From Seohaeicola zhoushanensis (lineage in GTDB: Bacteria > Pseudomonadota > Alphaproteobacteria > Rhodobacterales > Rhodobacteraceae): DNA of 64,000 nt. Below are positions 23,998-33,321 of this stretch, piece by piece. The DNA is taken from positions 31,949-95,948 of the forward strand of contig NZ_BNCJ01000017.1 in assembly GCF_014656415.1 (NCBI RefSeq), given 5' to 3'. Numbering within the stretch: position 1 is the first letter of the stretch; each line of letters opens with the position of its first letter. The notes under the pieces were generated by a model. The model saw nothing but the letters and a program-made list of their open reading frames with translations. It did no database searches and had not been told where the DNA came from. Both the position numbers and the translations under genes were made by a program.

Positions 23998-26117
23998 CAG
24001 GCCGCGCGGGCCAGGGTGGCCTTGCTGAGGTGACTGTCGCTGATGGCCAGATGCTGGATGCGTCGTTCGAGGAGGTCAAGCTGCCCGTGCAGCCGGTGCA
24101 CCATCTTGCGCAATTCCTCGGGCTTGCTGCCGATTTGCCTGAGCCGCGCGCTGTCGGCGCGCAAACGCTGGGCACGTTCCTCGATGGCGCCCTCGACCAT
24201 GCGCAGGATGACCTGGAGGCGATTCTGTCCCGCGATGGCGCGCTCGGTCTGCGCCTCGTTGAAGGCCTTGAGGATCTTCTGCACCGCCGGGCGCAGCTCG
24301 GCCGCCGCGATCTGGCGCAGCGCGTCCAGCGTGCGGGCCATGTCGATCCGGTTCTTCCGCCAGAAGGCCCAGGTCCGCGCGGTGATGACCCCGATCTCGA
24401 TGCGCTGGCGCGAAAGCGTCAAGGTAGAGACGAATGTGTCGAAGGGCAGGCCGTCCATGCTGACGCCCTCGGTCTCCATGTCGAACTGCCCGGCAATGGC
24501 CGCGCGGCTCTCGGCGAGCTTGGTGGTCAGCACCGCGTCGATCCCGGCGCGGGCCTCGGCATAGCTCTCGGCGATGGCGGCTTCGAGATGGGCGCGCAGC
24601 GGCGAAAGGTCGACGTCCAGCCGCGTTGGCGGCGCGCCCGCGGCGGCGCTGCCTTCGATCCGCGCAGCCAGCTGGTCGCGCTCTTCCTCGATGAAACGGG
24701 CGATGGCGCCGTTCAGCGCGGTCTCCAGCCCGGTCCAGTTCTGCGTGACGGTGTCCTCCAGCTGCGCCGAGGCGCTGTCGAAGGCCGACTCGAGCCTGAT
24801 CCGCGCCGCATCGAGCTGCGCCAGTTCCCCCTCCAGCGCGCGCAGGGCGGCGGCGGTGTTGTTGGTGCTCATCTGCTCGACCTGCACCTGCACCGAGTCG
24901 CGCTCGCGCCGGGTGGCGAAAAGCAGGCCGGCGATCTCGGAGCGCACGTCCTCGAGCAGCTGGGCGATCTGCTGGCTGCCGATGCCGTGGTCGATCACCA
25001 TCGACAGCGTGCGTTTCACCTCGTCGAGGCCCGAGGCCATCAGGAAGCGCTCGCGCTCGCCCGCCGGCACGGCGCCATAGGCGTCGCGCAGGTAGGAATG
25101 CAGGTATTCGTCGTCCAGCGCCTCGCGCAGCAGCGCGGCCTCGTCATCCTCGCGCAGGGCGAGTTCGGCGAAATAGGCGCTGCCGGCGTGGATGGTGAAT
25201 TCGACATCGGGGATCGCCGCATGCAGCCGGCGCGAGACATCGGCGATCACCCGGGGCACGTCGGTGTCGTAGTCATCCAGCTCGTCGATGCGGTTGATGA
25301 AGACGATGACGTCCTTGCTGTCCTGCTGGGCCAGGATCCGCATGAGGGCGATGTCGACCTCGGTCAGCGCCTGATGCGCCGAGAGCACGACGACGAAGAC
25401 GTCGGAACGGTCGAGGCTGCGGCAGGTGAACTCGTCGCGCACCAGGAAGGGGTCGTTGACGCCCGGCGTGTCGGTGATGACCGTCGGCACCGCGAATTCC
25501 GGGCGGCGCAGGTAGAGGTTGGCGACGCGGGTGATCGCGGCATAGCGGCCCAGTGCCGAGCGGCCTGAGGTCTCTTCCGGGGCCTGCCCGGCGCAGACAT
25601 AGCGTTGCAGCAGCTCGGGCGTCAGGAAGTCGTAGTCGTGGCTGGTGCCAAGCAGCGCGTGGTAGTAGTTGCCCAGCCGCTTCTGCGCGCGTTCCTTCAT
25701 CTCTTCGGTCTGGCGGCGCAGCACGTCGGAATCGAAACCCGGCAGCAGACGCTCGGTCAGTGCCCGCACTTCGGAACCGCCGTCCATGATCTCCGACCAG
25801 GCGTCCTCGTCGAAGAACTCGAACCGCGCGCCGGTCTCGGGGTCGCCGGCGCAGTTGATGCGGATATTGGTGACAACCGAGGTCCAGGGGTTCACGTCCG
25901 AGGGCAGAAAGCCTTGTTCGCCGAGGAAGGCGTTGAGGAAGCTCGACTTGCCCGCCTTGACCTGGCCGATCACCGCGACCCGCGCCGCCCAGCGGTCGAG
26001 CCGGTCGCGCAGCGCGGTGAAGGGCGCGCGCCCGGCGCGCCCGGCCACATCCTCGATGGCGAGAAGCGTCTCGCGGAGGGCGTCGATTTCCTTGCGCTGC
26101 TGCCGGGCGATCTGCAT
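23997..26117 (-). CDS. Large dynamin-like GTPase (second pair)
   Basis: Third gene of the operon, 706 residues. It has a dynamin-type G domain near the N-terminus: P-loop GQVKAGKS (51-58), PSDVNPWTSVVT around 73-84, DTPG at 216-219 and NRID at 275-278. The rest is long alpha-helical coiled coil, as in bacterial dynamin-like proteins, ending in a helical Arg/Leu-rich bundle. Many blocks match the large GTPase at 26890-28869 (DTPGVND, VLSAHQAL, INRID), so the two are paralogues. Bacterial dynamins remodel or protect membranes. The stop lies one base into the next start, and the upstream gene ends six bases before. Confidence 0.85.
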   Translation of the reverse strand: MQIARQQRKEIDALRETLLAIEDVAGRAGRAPFTALRDRLDRWAARVAVIGQVKAGKSSFLNAFLGEQGFLPSDVNPWTSVVTNIRINCAGDPETGARFEFFDEDAWSEIMDGGSEVRALTERLLPGFDSDVLRRQTEEMKERAQKRLGNYYHALLGTSHDYDFLTPELLQRYVCAGQAPEETSGRSALGRYAAITRVANLYLRRPEFAVPTVITDTPGVNDPFLVRDEFTCRSLDRSDVFVVVLSAHQALTEVDIALMRILAQQDSKDVIVFINRIDELDDYDTDVPRVIADVSRRLHAAIPDVEFTIHAGSAYFAELALREDDEAALLREALDDEYLHSYLRDAYGAVPAGERERFLMASGLDEVKRTLSMVIDHGIGSQQIAQLLEDVRSEIAGLLFATRRERDSVQVQVEQMSTNNTAAALRALEGELAQLDAARIRLESAFDSASAQLEDTVTQNWTGLETALNGAIARFIEEERDQLAARIEGSAAAGAPPTRLDVDLSPLRAHLEAAIAESYAEARAGIDAVLTTKLAESRAAIAGQFDMETEGVSMDGLPFDTFVSTLTLSRQRIEIGVITARTWAFWRKNRIDMARTLDALRQIAAAELRPAVQKILKAFNEAQTERAIAGQNRLQVILRMVEGAIEERAQRLRADSARLRQIGSKPEELRKMVHRLHGQLDLLERRIQHLAISDSHLSKATLARAA

Positions 26118-26122
26118 GGGCG

Positions 26123-26893
26123 TCAGCTTGCGGTGCGCATCATGCGGCGCGGCACGATGACCTTGCCGCGCGGCCGCCGCACGTCGCGCCCGGTGGCCAG
26201 CACCTCGGGCATGACCCGCGCGGGGTTGAAATCGGGGGCCTCGGCCCCGCCAAGCTCTTCGATCCCCTGCACGTCCTCCAACAGCCTTTGGGCAAAGGCC
26301 GCGATCCCCTCGGCATCCAGTGCCGACAGCATCTCGATGCGCTGGAAATACTCCCCCGCCTCGCGCCGCACCCGGCGCTGCACCTTGTCACGGGCGGTCT
26401 CGTCGGGGATCTGGTCGGCATGGGTCAGCACCATGACGCTGTGCCTACGCAGCCGCTCGGGCATCTCCTCCCAGACCGATTTCTCGCTCTGCCGCCAGGC
26501 CTGGTTCGCGTTCGAGCACCAGATCACCATGTCGGCATAGGGAATCATCCGCTCCCAGCATTCGGCCGGAATGTTGGGGTCGGAATTGCCGGGCGTGTCG
26601 ATCAGATCGAAATGCTCGAGGACCGGCGCATCGGAATGGAGCACGCAGAACTTGGTCGCGATCACGTCGATGGCGTCGAACTCGGTCAGCTCGTACCAGG
26701 TGCCTGCGGTGTCGTGGCGCAGCGGGTCGCCTTCGCCGCCCTTCAGCCACATCGGCGGCAGCGAGGTCGAGACGACGTGCGAGGGCAGGATGGCGCGGCC
26801 GACGATGCCGTTCAGCAGCCGGGTCTTCCCGGCGCTGAACTCGCCGGCGATCACGATGCGCGGCCGGCGGGTGCCGGCGTTGGGGGTCGTCAT
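26123..26893 (-). CDS. Small dynamin-associated GTPase (first pair)
   Basis: Second gene of the operon, 256 residues. P-loop GEFSAGKT is at 17-24, DTPG at 99-102 and the G4 motif reads THAD (157-160), unlike the NRID of the large proteins. The block MVIWCSNANQAWRQSEKSVW matches the corresponding region of the last gene of the operon, making these two small GTPases paralogues. No membrane helix or long coiled coil is present. ATG at 26893 overlaps the stop of the first gene as ATGA, so the large and small proteins of this pair are translationally coupled and probably act together. Confidence 0.8.
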   Translation of the reverse strand: MTTPNAGTRRPRIVIAGEFSAGKTRLLNGIVGRAILPSHVVSTSLPPMWLKGGEGDPLRHDTAGTWYELTEFDAIDVIATKFCVLHSDAPVLEHFDLIDTPGNSDPNIPAECWERMIPYADMVIWCSNANQAWRQSEKSVWEEMPERLRRHSVMVLTHADQIPDETARDKVQRRVRREAGEYFQRIEMLSALDAEGIAAFAQRLLEDVQGIEELGGAEAPDFNPARVMPEVLATGRDVRRPRGKVIVPRRMMRTAS

Positions 26894-28869
26894 GCAACCT
26901 TCTCCTTGGCGGTACCGGCGCGGGCCGGAGCGCTGCTGTCCATGTCCTGCTTCTCGCGGATACAACTTATGATCGTGGCGATGAAATTCTCTTCATCTGT
27001 CAGGAACTTTTCAAGGATAGCACGGTTGCCCGCGACATGGGGATCGAAATGCCGGGTCAGCAGGTCCTCGATCAGCGGCGCGATCTCGGCGCGGATCGCG
27101 CCTTCGTAGCGTTTGGCCGGGCTGTCGCTGCCGAACTTCCAGAACCGCCGCCACCAGCTCGACTGCAGGTCGAGCGAGAGGGTGCGGGCCAGCGCCGTGG
27201 GCGCGGCGGGCGGTTGCGGCGCGGGCAGGGTGATGTCCTCGTCATGCGCCGCGATCCCGAAGTTGTCCTCGAGATAGTCGCTGACGTCGCGCAGCGTATC
27301 CTCCAGCACCTGCGCCGTGCCCTTCTTCAGCATGGCGCAGACCGAGAGGAAGGCGGTGCGCATCATCATCCGCAGGGTGATGGCGTCAAAGGTCCAGGTG
27401 TCGCATTCGCCGTGCGCCTGCATGTGCGACTCGAGCGCCGCCAGCGCGCTGCCGACAAAGCTCTCGCGCGCCCGCTCCAGCCGGTTGGAGAGCTGCAGGC
27501 GGCGGTCGGCGGCCATGCTGTCGAAGCGGGCCAGCGCGGCGCGGCGGATGTCGGAGCCGCTTTCGGCGACCGCCGCGAAGTCGAGCGCCGGCACCTCTGC
27601 GCCGCCGGCCTTGCGGCCCGCGACATGGTTCACCGTGTCGATCATCTGGGCCAGGTTCTCGATCCCGGCCGCCAGCTCGTCGAGCAGCATCTGCCCCGGC
27701 CCCTCGCAGATGCGGGTCGAGATGGCGCGGTGCAGGTCGCCCACGCCCGAGGCGTCGAAGGCCACCTGCCGCAGCATGACCGGGTCGTCCAACTCGCCCG
27801 GCACGGCTTCGACCCAGTTCTCGAGCGCGGCGCGGCTGGCGGGCATCATGTTGGCGCAATTGTCGGCGATGGCGCAGGTCGCCCAATAGCCGCTGCCGAC
27901 CAGCACGTCGATCTTGTCGGAAACGCCCGCCTTCCGCAGCGTGCGGCGGATGCTGGTCTTGATCTCGCGCGCCTCGTTCACCGGGTCGGCCAGGGTGTCG
28001 ATGCGGTTGACGAAGATCACCACCTCGCGCGCCTCGACGCTGCAGATGATCCGCAGCAGGGCCATGTCCATGGTCGAGAGCGCCTGATGCGCCGAGAGGA
28101 TCACCACGCAGACCCGGCTGTCGCTGATCGCGTTCAGCGTGATCTGCTCGCGCATCATGAAGGTGTCGTTGACGCCGGGCGTGTCGCGCAGGCACAGGCC
28201 GGTCGGATAGCTCGGGATGTCGACGTAGAGATCGGCCAGCTTGGTGATGTCGGCGTAGATGCCGTCCTCGGCCGTCACGTCGTCGGGATCGCCGAAGCAG
28301 ATGTATCTGTCGATGATCTTCTTGTCGATGTCCTCGAAGGCATGGCTGGTGCCCAGCAGCTTGCCGAAATTCTCGCCCAGCCGTTCCTCGGTGGCAGTCT
28401 TCATCTTCATGACCTGCCGGCGCACCGTCTCGGCCTCGGTCTCGAAGCCGGCGCGGTGGGCCATCTCGCCCAGCCGTCCGCCGGTGTTCACCAGCCGGTC
28501 CCACTCCAGCTCGTCGAAGAAACGGAACAGCGCCCGCGTGTTCGGCGGGCGGCGGCGCGAGTTCAGATGGATCGCGGTGATGACCGAGGTCCAGGGGTTC
28601 ACGTCCGAGGGCAGCAGGTCGGTCTCGCCGATCAGCGCGTTCAGAAGCGTACTCTTGCCCGCCTTGACCTGACCGATGATGCTGACCGCCGGCTCAAAGG
28701 AAACGATCTGATCCTGCAGGCTCTCCACCGCCTCCTGCACGAAGGGCAGCGGGTTGGTCGCCAGCACCTCGGCCGCCTTCTCGGCGCGGTTCAGGCGTTT
28801 CCAGAACGACTCGAGCTCGGCAAAGCCGCCGGTTCGGAACAGGGCGAAGGGGCCGGTGTCGGTTTTCAT
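26890..28869 (-). CDS. Large dynamin-like GTPase (first pair)
   Basis: First gene of the four-gene operon, 659 residues. G-domain motifs are P-loop GQVKAGKS (66-73), PSDVNPWTSVIT (87-98), DTPG (229-232) and NRID (288-291). The middle and C-terminal regions are helical, with a Trp/Phe-rich patch (SSWWRRFWKF near 588) that could form a membrane-contacting tip and has a weaker counterpart in the second large GTPase. No classical transmembrane helix is seen. The role is likely membrane remodelling or stress protection, possibly phage defence as reported for some bacterial dynamins, which is inference. Confidence 0.85.
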   Translation of the reverse strand: MKTDTGPFALFRTGGFAELESFWKRLNRAEKAAEVLATNPLPFVQEAVESLQDQIVSFEPAVSIIGQVKAGKSTLLNALIGETDLLPSDVNPWTSVITAIHLNSRRRPPNTRALFRFFDELEWDRLVNTGGRLGEMAHRAGFETEAETVRRQVMKMKTATEERLGENFGKLLGTSHAFEDIDKKIIDRYICFGDPDDVTAEDGIYADITKLADLYVDIPSYPTGLCLRDTPGVNDTFMMREQITLNAISDSRVCVVILSAHQALSTMDMALLRIICSVEAREVVIFVNRIDTLADPVNEAREIKTSIRRTLRKAGVSDKIDVLVGSGYWATCAIADNCANMMPASRAALENWVEAVPGELDDPVMLRQVAFDASGVGDLHRAISTRICEGPGQMLLDELAAGIENLAQMIDTVNHVAGRKAGGAEVPALDFAAVAESGSDIRRAALARFDSMAADRRLQLSNRLERARESFVGSALAALESHMQAHGECDTWTFDAITLRMMMRTAFLSVCAMLKKGTAQVLEDTLRDVSDYLEDNFGIAAHDEDITLPAPQPPAAPTALARTLSLDLQSSWWRRFWKFGSDSPAKRYEGAIRAEIAPLIEDLLTRHFDPHVAGNRAILEKFLTDEENFIATIISCIREKQDMDSSAPARAGTAKEKVA

Positions 28870-29221
28870 GGGCGGTCTTCCGTCTGGTGGGAGCGGCGCA
28901 CTCCGAACACGCGCAAAACGGCCGGTCCAGCAGGACGGCCGGGGCGATGCGGGTCCGGAATATCTCTGCGCAAGACTTCACGCTCCACGAATTGCATGGG
29001 CCGACCAGACCCCAAGAACCTGCCCAAACTAAGGCGCAATTTTGATAAAATGTTACGTGTCTGGGGCGATCCCGCCGCAGCGCCTCCCTGCCGCAGCTTT
29101 CGCCGCGATTCCGTGCGCCCGTGCGGTTCCGGCCAACCTGAATCGCCAAGCCGGGCAGGGCGGCCTTGAAGGCAGGGGCGCATGGCGGTAAACGGCGCGG
29201 GACCGATCGGAGAACAGCCGC
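28870..29221. other. Divergent intergenic region, GTPase operon / gatCA
   Basis: About 350 bases between the start of the GTPase operon and gatC. An AT-rich patch at 29036-29060 is the most promoter-like segment. I find no convincing gene, dyad or RNA in it. Confidence 0.35.
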
Positions 29222-29509
29222 ATGTCGATTGACGAAACCACCGCCGCCCGCGTGGCCAAGCTGGCACGCATCAAGGTCGAGCCCGAGGCCCTGCCGGGAC
29301 TCGCCACCGAGTTCAACACCATCCTCGGCTTCATCGAGCAGCTGAACGAGGTGAACGTCGACGGCGTCGAGCCGATGACCTCGGTCACGCCGATGCGGCT
29401 GAAGCGGCGGCAGGATGTCGTCACCGACGGCAACCAGCAGGCCAAGGTCCTGTCGAACGCGCCCGATGCGCGTGAAGGTTTCTTTGCGGTTCCGAAGGTG
29501 GTCGAATGA
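29222..29509 (+). CDS. gatC: Asp-tRNA(Asn)/Glu-tRNA(Gln) amidotransferase subunit C
   Basis: Small 95-residue subunit that clamps GatA to GatB in the indirect Gln/Asn-tRNA pathway. The family start ([18 protein letters not shown]) and the block [11 protein letters not shown] with [12 protein letters not shown] are intact, and the chain ends in the usual FFAVPKVVE. The stop overlaps the gatA ATG as ATGA. gatB is not in the window, so the operon is gatCA only, as in many alphaproteobacteria. Confidence 0.95.
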   Translation: MSIDETTAARVAKLARIKVEPEALPGLATEFNTILGFIEQLNEVNVDGVEPMTSVTPMRLKRRQDVVTDGNQQAKVLSNAPDAREGFFAVPKVVE

Positions 29510-30993
29510 GCGCTCTCAACACCCTGACGCTGGCAGCGGCGCGCGATGCGCTGCGCAAGGGCGAAACCACGTCCGTGGAACTGACCGAGGCCTGCCTCAA
29601 GGCCATCGAGGGCGCCGACGCGCTCAACGCCTTCGTGCACAAGACCCCCGAGATCGCGCTGGAGCGCGCCAGGGCCGCCGATGCGCGCATCGCCCAGGGC
29701 GACGCGCCGGCCATGTGCGGCCTGCCCATCGGCATCAAGGACCTGTTCTGCACCAAGGGCGTGCCGAGCCAGGCGGCGTCCAACATCCTCAAGGGCTTCC
29801 TGCCCGAGTATGAATCGACCGTCAGCCAGAACCTGCTGGACGCCGGCGCGGTCATGCTGGGCAAGCTCAACATGGACGAATTCGCCATGGGCTCGTCCAA
29901 CGAGACCTCGGCCTATGGCAATGCCGTGAACCCCTGGCGGCGCGGCAACGACGACACCGCGCTGACGCCGGGCGGCTCCTCGGGCGGTTCGGCCTCTGCC
30001 GTGGCGGCCGACCTCTGCCTCGCGGCCACCGGCACAGACACCGGCGGCTCGATCCGCCAGCCGGCGGCCTTTGTCGGCATCACCGGCATCAAGCCGACCT
30101 ACGGGCGTTGCTCGCGCTGGGGCATCGTCGCCTTTGCCTCCTCGCTCGACCAGGCCGGCCCGATGACCAAGGACGTGCGCGACGCGGCCATCATGCTCGA
30201 AGCGATGTGTTCTTCGGACCCCAAGGACAGCACCTCGACCGACCTTCCCGTGCCGAATTTCGAGGCCATGCTGACCGGCGACATCCGCGGCAAGACCATC
30301 GGCATCCCCAAGGAATACCGCATGGACGGGATGCCCGACGAGATCGAGGCGCTCTGGACCCGCGGCGCCGAGATGCTGAAGGACGCCGGCGCGAAGATCG
30401 TCGACATCTCGCTGCCGCACACCAAATACGCGCTCCCCGCCTATTACGTGATCGCGCCGGCCGAGGCCTCGTCGAACCTCGCCCGCTATGACGGCGTGCG
30501 CTATGGCCACCGGGCGAAGCTGGCGCAGGGCGACGGCATCACCGAGATGTACGAGAAGACCCGCGCCGAAGGCTTCGGCAAGGAGGTCCAGCGCCGCGTG
30601 ATGGTCGGCACCTACGTGCTCTCGGCCGGCTTCTACGACGCCTATTACAACCGCGCCCGCAAGGTCCGCACCCTCATCAAGAAGGACTTCGAGGATGTCT
30701 TCGCCCAGGGCGTCGACGCGATCCTGACGCCCGCCACCCCCTCGGCCGCCTTCGGCCTGGGCGAGATGCAGGACGCCGACCCGGTGCAGATGTATCTCAA
30801 CGACGTCTTCACCGTGACGGTGAACCTCGCCGGCCTGCCCGGCATCGCCGTGCCCGCCGGTCTCGACCGTCAGGGCCTGCCGCTGGGGCTGCAGCTGATC
30901 GGCCGGCCGTGGGAGGAGGGCGACCTCCTCAACACCGCGCTTGCGCTGGAATCCGCCGCCGGTTTTGTGGCCAAGCCGGCGAAATGGTGGTAA
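29506..30993 (+). CDS. gatA: Asp-tRNA(Asn)/Glu-tRNA(Gln) amidotransferase subunit A
   Basis: The amidase subunit that releases ammonia from glutamine for Glu-tRNA(Gln)/Asp-tRNA(Asn) transamidation. It has the full amidase-signature triad: Lys78 in GIKDLF, Ser158 in GGSSGGSA and the nucleophile Ser182 in TGGSIRQPA. The glutamine-pocket and tRNA-specific blocks GIPKEYR and [13 protein letters not shown] are typical of GatA rather than a generic amidase. At 495 residues it is full length. Confidence 0.95.
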   Translation: MSALNTLTLAAARDALRKGETTSVELTEACLKAIEGADALNAFVHKTPEIALERARAADARIAQGDAPAMCGLPIGIKDLFCTKGVPSQAASNILKGFLPEYESTVSQNLLDAGAVMLGKLNMDEFAMGSSNETSAYGNAVNPWRRGNDDTALTPGGSSGGSASAVAADLCLAATGTDTGGSIRQPAAFVGITGIKPTYGRCSRWGIVAFASSLDQAGPMTKDVRDAAIMLEAMCSSDPKDSTSTDLPVPNFEAMLTGDIRGKTIGIPKEYRMDGMPDEIEALWTRGAEMLKDAGAKIVDISLPHTKYALPAYYVIAPAEASSNLARYDGVRYGHRAKLAQGDGITEMYEKTRAEGFGKEVQRRVMVGTYVLSAGFYDAYYNRARKVRTLIKKDFEDVFAQGVDAILTPATPSAAFGLGEMQDADPVQMYLNDVFTVTVNLAGLPGIAVPAGLDRQGLPLGLQLIGRPWEEGDLLNTALALESAAGFVAKPAKWW

Positions 30994-31030
30994 AAGGGAC
31001 CAAAGCAAGAAAACCGCTGAGGCAGCAGCC

Positions 31031-31843
31031 ATGCGCGCACTTCTGATCCTGTTCACCGCAGGCGCCCTTGGCGCCTGTGCCCCCGACGTTCCCGACAGCG
31101 GCTTCGACGCGATGCGCTCGCGCGAACTGGCGCGGGCCGAGGCGAACAGCCCCGGCAACGGGCTGTTCATCCCGCCGACCGCCGTGTCCGGCGAGACCCT
31201 GCCGCCCGCCGCCGGCACCGGGGCTGTGGTGGAATCGCCCTCGGACACGCTGATCGCCGCGCCAGCGGGCGGGCAGCCCCTGAGCGACGCCGAACTCGCC
31301 GCCGAAACGGCAGCGGCGCTGGCCGCCAGCAGCGCCAATTCCGGCGTGCCCCCGGTCAACGCCAGCCCCGCGAACCCGCCGCCTGCAATTGCCGCCGCGC
31401 CCGCAGCCGTCCCGGCCCAGGCGCCCGCCACCGTGCCCGCCCCGGTCGAAGGCCACGCCGGCCTCTCGCGCGAAAACGACTTCGGCGCCGTCTCGAACAG
31501 CCGCAGCATCGAGGGCGACGCCGAGCAGATCGCCCGCAACCGCGAGCAATACCAGCAGATCGCCCCCACCGCGCTCCCCACCCGCGACGGCTCGACCGGG
31601 CCGAACATCGTGACCTATGCGCTCGAAACCACCAACGAACGCGGCACCGCGCTCTACAAGCGCAGCATGATCATTCCGGGCCGGGCGCAGCGCGCCTGCG
31701 CGGGCTATCCTTCGCCGGACCAGGCCCAGATCGCCTTCCTCGCGGCAGGCGGACCGGAACGCGACCGCCACGGGCTCGACCCGGATGGCGATGGCTTTGC
31801 CTGCAGCTGGAACCCGGCCCCCTTCCGCGCCGCCAAGAAATAG
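31031..31843 (+). CDS. Lipoprotein with Pro/Ala-rich linker and Excalibur-like C-terminus
   Basis: A 270-residue predicted lipoprotein. MRALLILFTAGALGAC gives a lipobox-like LGAC with Cys16 as the lipidation site. Residues about 60-150 are a low-complexity Ala/Pro linker. The C-terminus ends with GLDPDGDGFACSW, similar to the calcium-binding Excalibur motif (DxDxDGxxC). Function unknown. It lies between gatA and a cell-wall amidase on the same strand with 8 bases to the next start, which suggests a wall-associated role. Confidence 0.65.
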   Translation: MRALLILFTAGALGACAPDVPDSGFDAMRSRELARAEANSPGNGLFIPPTAVSGETLPPAAGTGAVVESPSDTLIAAPAGGQPLSDAELAAETAAALAASSANSGVPPVNASPANPPPAIAAAPAAVPAQAPATVPAPVEGHAGLSRENDFGAVSNSRSIEGDAEQIARNREQYQQIAPTALPTRDGSTGPNIVTYALETTNERGTALYKRSMIIPGRAQRACAGYPSPDQAQIAFLAAGGPERDRHGLDPDGDGFACSWNPAPFRAAKK

Positions 31844-31851
31844 GGTCCAAG

Positions 31852-32505
31852 GTGCCGATCTGGCATCCCTCGCCCAATTTCGGCCCCCGCCGCGACGGGC
31901 AGCGCCCCTCGCTGGTGGTGCTGCACTATACCGCCATGACCGGCGCCGCCGCCGCGCTAGAACGGCTCTGCGACCCGGCGGCCGAGGTTTCGGCGCATTA
32001 CCTGATCGGCCAGGACGGCACCGCCTGGCAGATGGTCGACGAAGACATGCGCGCCTGGCACGCTGGCGCTGGGGAATGGGCGGGGCAGGGCGACGTCAAC
32101 TCCCGCTCGATCGGCATCGAGCTCGACAACACCGGGGCGCATCCCTTCGCCGAACCGCAGATGGCGGCGCTCGAGACCCTGCTCGCCGGCATCCTCGCCC
32201 GCCATGCCATCGCGCCTTCGGGGGTGATCGGCCATTCCGACATGGCGCCGGGGCGCAAGGCCGATCCGGGGCCCCGCTTCGACTGGGCCCGCCTCGCCCG
32301 CCAGGGCCTCGCCGCCGCGCCGCGCGCGGTCAGCCCCGCGCCCGCCCCCGAAGAGTTCCGCACCCTCGCCCGCCGCGCCGGCTTCACCGCCGAGGCCGAC
32401 GACGCGCTGCTGCTGGCCACCCTGCGCCTGCGCCTGCGCCCCTGGGCGAAAGGCCCGCTCTGCGCCGAGGACCTGGCGGCGCTGGCCGGTCTGCCGGCGG
32501 CCTGA
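31852..32505 (+). CDS. N-acetylmuramoyl-L-alanine amidase (AmiD/Ami_2 type)
   Basis: Cleaves the lactyl-amide bond of peptidoglycan or anhydro-muropeptides. The zinc motif set of the T7-lysozyme-like fold is present: LHYTAM (first His), SAHYLI, and the later HSDMAPGRKADPGP (His and the catalytic Lys/Asp area). A C-terminal tail of about 60 residues resembles a peptidoglycan-binding module. The GTG start at 31852 follows AGGG. No signal peptide is seen, so it may act on recycled muropeptides in the cytoplasm (as AmpD does), or be exported otherwise. Confidence 0.85.
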   Translation: MPIWHPSPNFGPRRDGQRPSLVVLHYTAMTGAAAALERLCDPAAEVSAHYLIGQDGTAWQMVDEDMRAWHAGAGEWAGQGDVNSRSIGIELDNTGAHPFAEPQMAALETLLAGILARHAIAPSGVIGHSDMAPGRKADPGPRFDWARLARQGLAAAPRAVSPAPAPEEFRTLARRAGFTAEADDALLLATLRLRLRPWAKGPLCAEDLAALAGLPAA

Positions 32506-32541
32506 GCCTCGGGCCTCCACGCCCGTGGTAGCCGTCGCCTT

Positions 32542-32647
32542 GGGGGCGCTGCCCCCGTCTCCCTGCGGTCGACTCCCCTGGAGATATTTGAAAAGAAGAG
32601 AAAACAGGGGCGCGCGCCTGCTGCTTCTCTTCTTCTCAAATACTCCC
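32542..32647. repeat. Intergenic repeat element, copy B (two inverted arms)
   Basis: Starts with the hairpin GGGGGCGCTGCCCCC. The core GGAGATATTTGAAAAGAAGA is followed about 20 bases later by the opposite-strand version (CTTCTTCTCAAATACTCC), so the two copies could fold into one large hairpin. Related to copies at 2593-2662 and 37847-37875. It lies between convergent genes. Confidence 0.55.
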
Positions 32648-32676
32648 GTCCGAGCTTGCCGCCCGCGCGCCGCCGG

Positions 32677-33321
32677 TCAGGGGCGCCGGGCCACCAGGGC
32701 CAGGTTGTTGGCGGGCATCTCCACGACACTTACCATCTCCAGCCCGGCGGCCTGTATCAGGTCCATGGTGTCGAAGTCGTCCTTGTAGCCGATCTCCGGG
32801 TCGCTTTCGACCAGGCTGGCGTGGAAGGCCGCGTCGCCCGCGCTGGTCAGCTCGCCTGCCCGCAGGAAGGGGCCGTAGACCACGAAGACCCCGCCGGGCC
32901 GCAGCGCCTGCGCCGCCTCGGAGATCAGCACCGCGACATCGCGGGCCGGGACCAGGTGCAGCAGGTTCACCAGCAGCACCAGGTCCTGCCCCGCCAGCCG
33001 CTGGCCCCAGCCCGGCGCGCAGGCGTCGAGGTCGATGGCGGGGGCGACATTGGCGAGGCCCCTGGCATAGGCGTCGATGCTGGCGCGGCGTTCGGGGGCG
33101 GGGTCGCTCGGTTGCCAGGAAAGCCCCGGCAGGCGCGCCGCGAAGGCCGCGACATGCTGGCCGGTGCCGCTGGCCAGTTCCAGCGCGCGGCCCTGCTGCG
33201 GCGCCACCTCGGCCAGCAGGTCGCCGATGGCCGTGGCGTTGCGCTCGGCCGCCGGGGCGAAGAGCCGGTCGCCGCCGGCGGGTTCCGCCACGCTGGCGGT
33301 CGGGGGCAGGGGCCGCTTCAC
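32677..33321 (-). CDS. DUF938-family SAM-dependent methyltransferase
   Basis: A 214-residue class I methyltransferase of the DUF938 family. Motif I is LELASGTGQHVAAFA, motif II falls around QPSDPAPER and VLLVNLLHLVP is the post-motif strand. The start is GTG at 33321, which overlaps the stop of the upstream FAD oxidase (GTGA). It is the last gene of a three-gene minus-strand operon. The substrate is unknown. Confidence 0.8.
   Translation of the reverse strand: MKRPLPPTASVAEPAGGDRLFAPAAERNATAIGDLLAEVAPQQGRALELASGTGQHVAAFAARLPGLSWQPSDPAPERRASIDAYARGLANVAPAIDLDACAPGWGQRLAGQDLVLLVNLLHLVPARDVAVLISEAAQALRPGGVFVVYGPFLRAGELTSAGDAAFHASLVESDPEIGYKDDFDTMDLIQAAGLEMVSVVEMPANNLALVARRP

Noticed and set aside
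27037..29169. Long plus-strand open frame opposite the first dynamin-like GTPase
   Set aside because: Antisense shadow; the minus frame has intact P-loop, DTPG and NRID motifs and clean coupling to neighbours.
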